NCBI GenBank assembly: GCA_034096865.1
Contig: JAWQFJ010005870.1
Coordinates: forward strand, 20,001-37,500
Source of the DNA: Theodoxus fluviatilis
Taxonomy: Eukaryota > Mollusca > Gastropoda > Cycloneritida > Neritidae
DNA: 17,500 bases
Direction of reading: 5' to 3'
The stretch's first letter is position 1. Every line of letters starts with the position of its first letter. A program made the translations under genes and the position numbers. The notes beneath the pieces were generated by a model that was not told where the DNA came from, made no database searches, and saw only the letters and a list, made by a program, of their open reading frames with translations. This document shows positions 16,887-17,500 of the stretch, piece by piece.

Positions 16887-17012
16887 CACGCCAGTCCAAC
16901 AGCTTCAATTAACGGTCCACCTTCGTCACTCTCACGCCAGTCCAACAGCTTCAACCGTCCACCTTCGTCACTCTCACGCCAGCCCAACAGCTCCAGCTGT
17001 CCGCCACTGTCA
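16887..17012. repeat. 42-46 bp tandem repeat, three units
   Basis: TCACGCCAGTCCAACAGCTT followed by CAA, a variable base group, CGTCCACCTTCGTCACTC occurs twice. A third, diverged unit (CCAGCCCAACAGCTCCAGCT...) follows. Minus-strand frames across it (WRESDEGG repeats) are more likely artefact than protein. Confidence 0.85.
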
Positions 17013-17143
17013 CATGGCAGCCTTCTGCGATAGGCCGCAGAACAGGGATGAAGCCACGAGGTAACGCTGAACGTCAACCCTTCCCCTGGACCAGGTGACC
17101 TCAGGGTGATGAGAGCCAACGAGGACTTTGGAAAGTGACGACA

Positions 17144-17290
17144 GCGATGAGGAGCAGCGGAGACTTCGGACGATGAGGTCAACGATGAGGAGCATCAGAG
17201 ACTTCGGACGATGAGGACAACGATGAGGAGACTTCGGACGATGAGGATAACGATGAGGGCAGCGGAGACTTCGGACGATGACGGTTGTGA
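17144..17290. repeat. 30-38 bp tandem repeat with ACTTCGGACGATGAGG core
   Basis: GAGACTTCGGACGATGAGG starts at 17160, 17198, 17228 and 17265 (the last ending GATGACGG), separated by AACGATGAGG-containing spacers of variable length. Confidence 0.88.
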
Positions 17291-17344
17291 AACAAACAAA
17301 CCACGCACAGGCATGGAAGAAGCTCGGCCCGAACTGGGTAAAGA

Positions 17345-17382
17345 ACGAGCGAAGACGAGCGAAACGAGCGAAGACGAGCGAA
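17345..17382. repeat. CGAGCGAAGA short tandem repeat
   Basis: About four copies of a 9-10 base CGAGCGAA(GA) unit. This is the third unrelated short tandem block within 500 bases. Confidence 0.85.
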
Positions 17383-17500
17383 GCCCCAAAATACGAACAG
17401 GCATAAGGAAATTAAACATTATTTACTTTTTCACCCTCAAATATGCTCAAATATGCAAAAAAAAGGGAGAAGAAAAGTCCATTTTCCCCCGCCGTCCTCA

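Noticed and set aside
16886..17182. Minus-strand protein with WRESDEGG repeats
   Set aside because: The tandem units differ in length by a non-multiple of three (46 versus 42 bases), so the frame is not preserved through all units. No coding signals were seen.

Overview
The window looks like a gene-poor stretch of an animal nuclear genome. It has spliced exons with GT/AG boundaries, no bacterial gene organisation, very long CA, CT, ATC and ATAC simple repeats, and fragments of at least six transposon families. The retroelement protein signatures (RLRTGHNRLN, FKYLRSIVTDEGS, PRLWNALPDTLR) are of a kind common in lophotrochozoans. A mollusc, probably a gastropod, is my best guess, but this is an inference.

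Layout. 1-548: nothing recognised. 549-1690: CT-rich minisatellite running into pure CT and then CA repeats. 1848-4277 (minus strand): the 3' end of an I/Nimb-type LINE (RNase H plus terminal zinc-knuckle region). It is split by a DNA transposon at about 2149-4059 that carries a broken, N-terminal-only Mutator-like transposase on the plus strand. 4282-5389: a piggyBac-like element flanked by TTAA on both sides. 5717-5792: TG repeats.

6026-10098 (plus strand) holds the only apparent host gene. Three phase-compatible exons (6026-7733, 8640-8774, 9820-10098) encode a Lys/Ser-rich protein made mostly of about two dozen degenerate 17-residue repeats, followed by a non-repetitive C-terminal region with a basic tail. 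The upstream exons were not found and I do not recognise the family. Its introns are full of microsatellites, an interstitial array of the TTAGG type and a hammerhead-like retroelement scar.

11341-12338 (minus strand): two copies of one tRNA-derived SINE. The second is cut in two by a 5'-truncated RTE-type LINE flanked by a 5-bp duplication. 12746-13178: two ATAC arrays. 13364-14005: two divergent fragments of CR1/L2-like LINE C-termini in opposite orientation. 14574-15430: minisatellite, inverted repeat and TATTG array. 15549-16577: about 1 kb of CA-derived satellite with a higher-order duplication. 16578 to the end: a possible minus-strand LTR end followed by three short tandem-repeat blocks.

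No cooperating gene system is present. The most informative content is the layered transposon history, which can be ordered from the interruptions, and the unidentified 17-residue-repeat gene. Frameshifts and in-frame stops show that most of the transposon copies are decayed.
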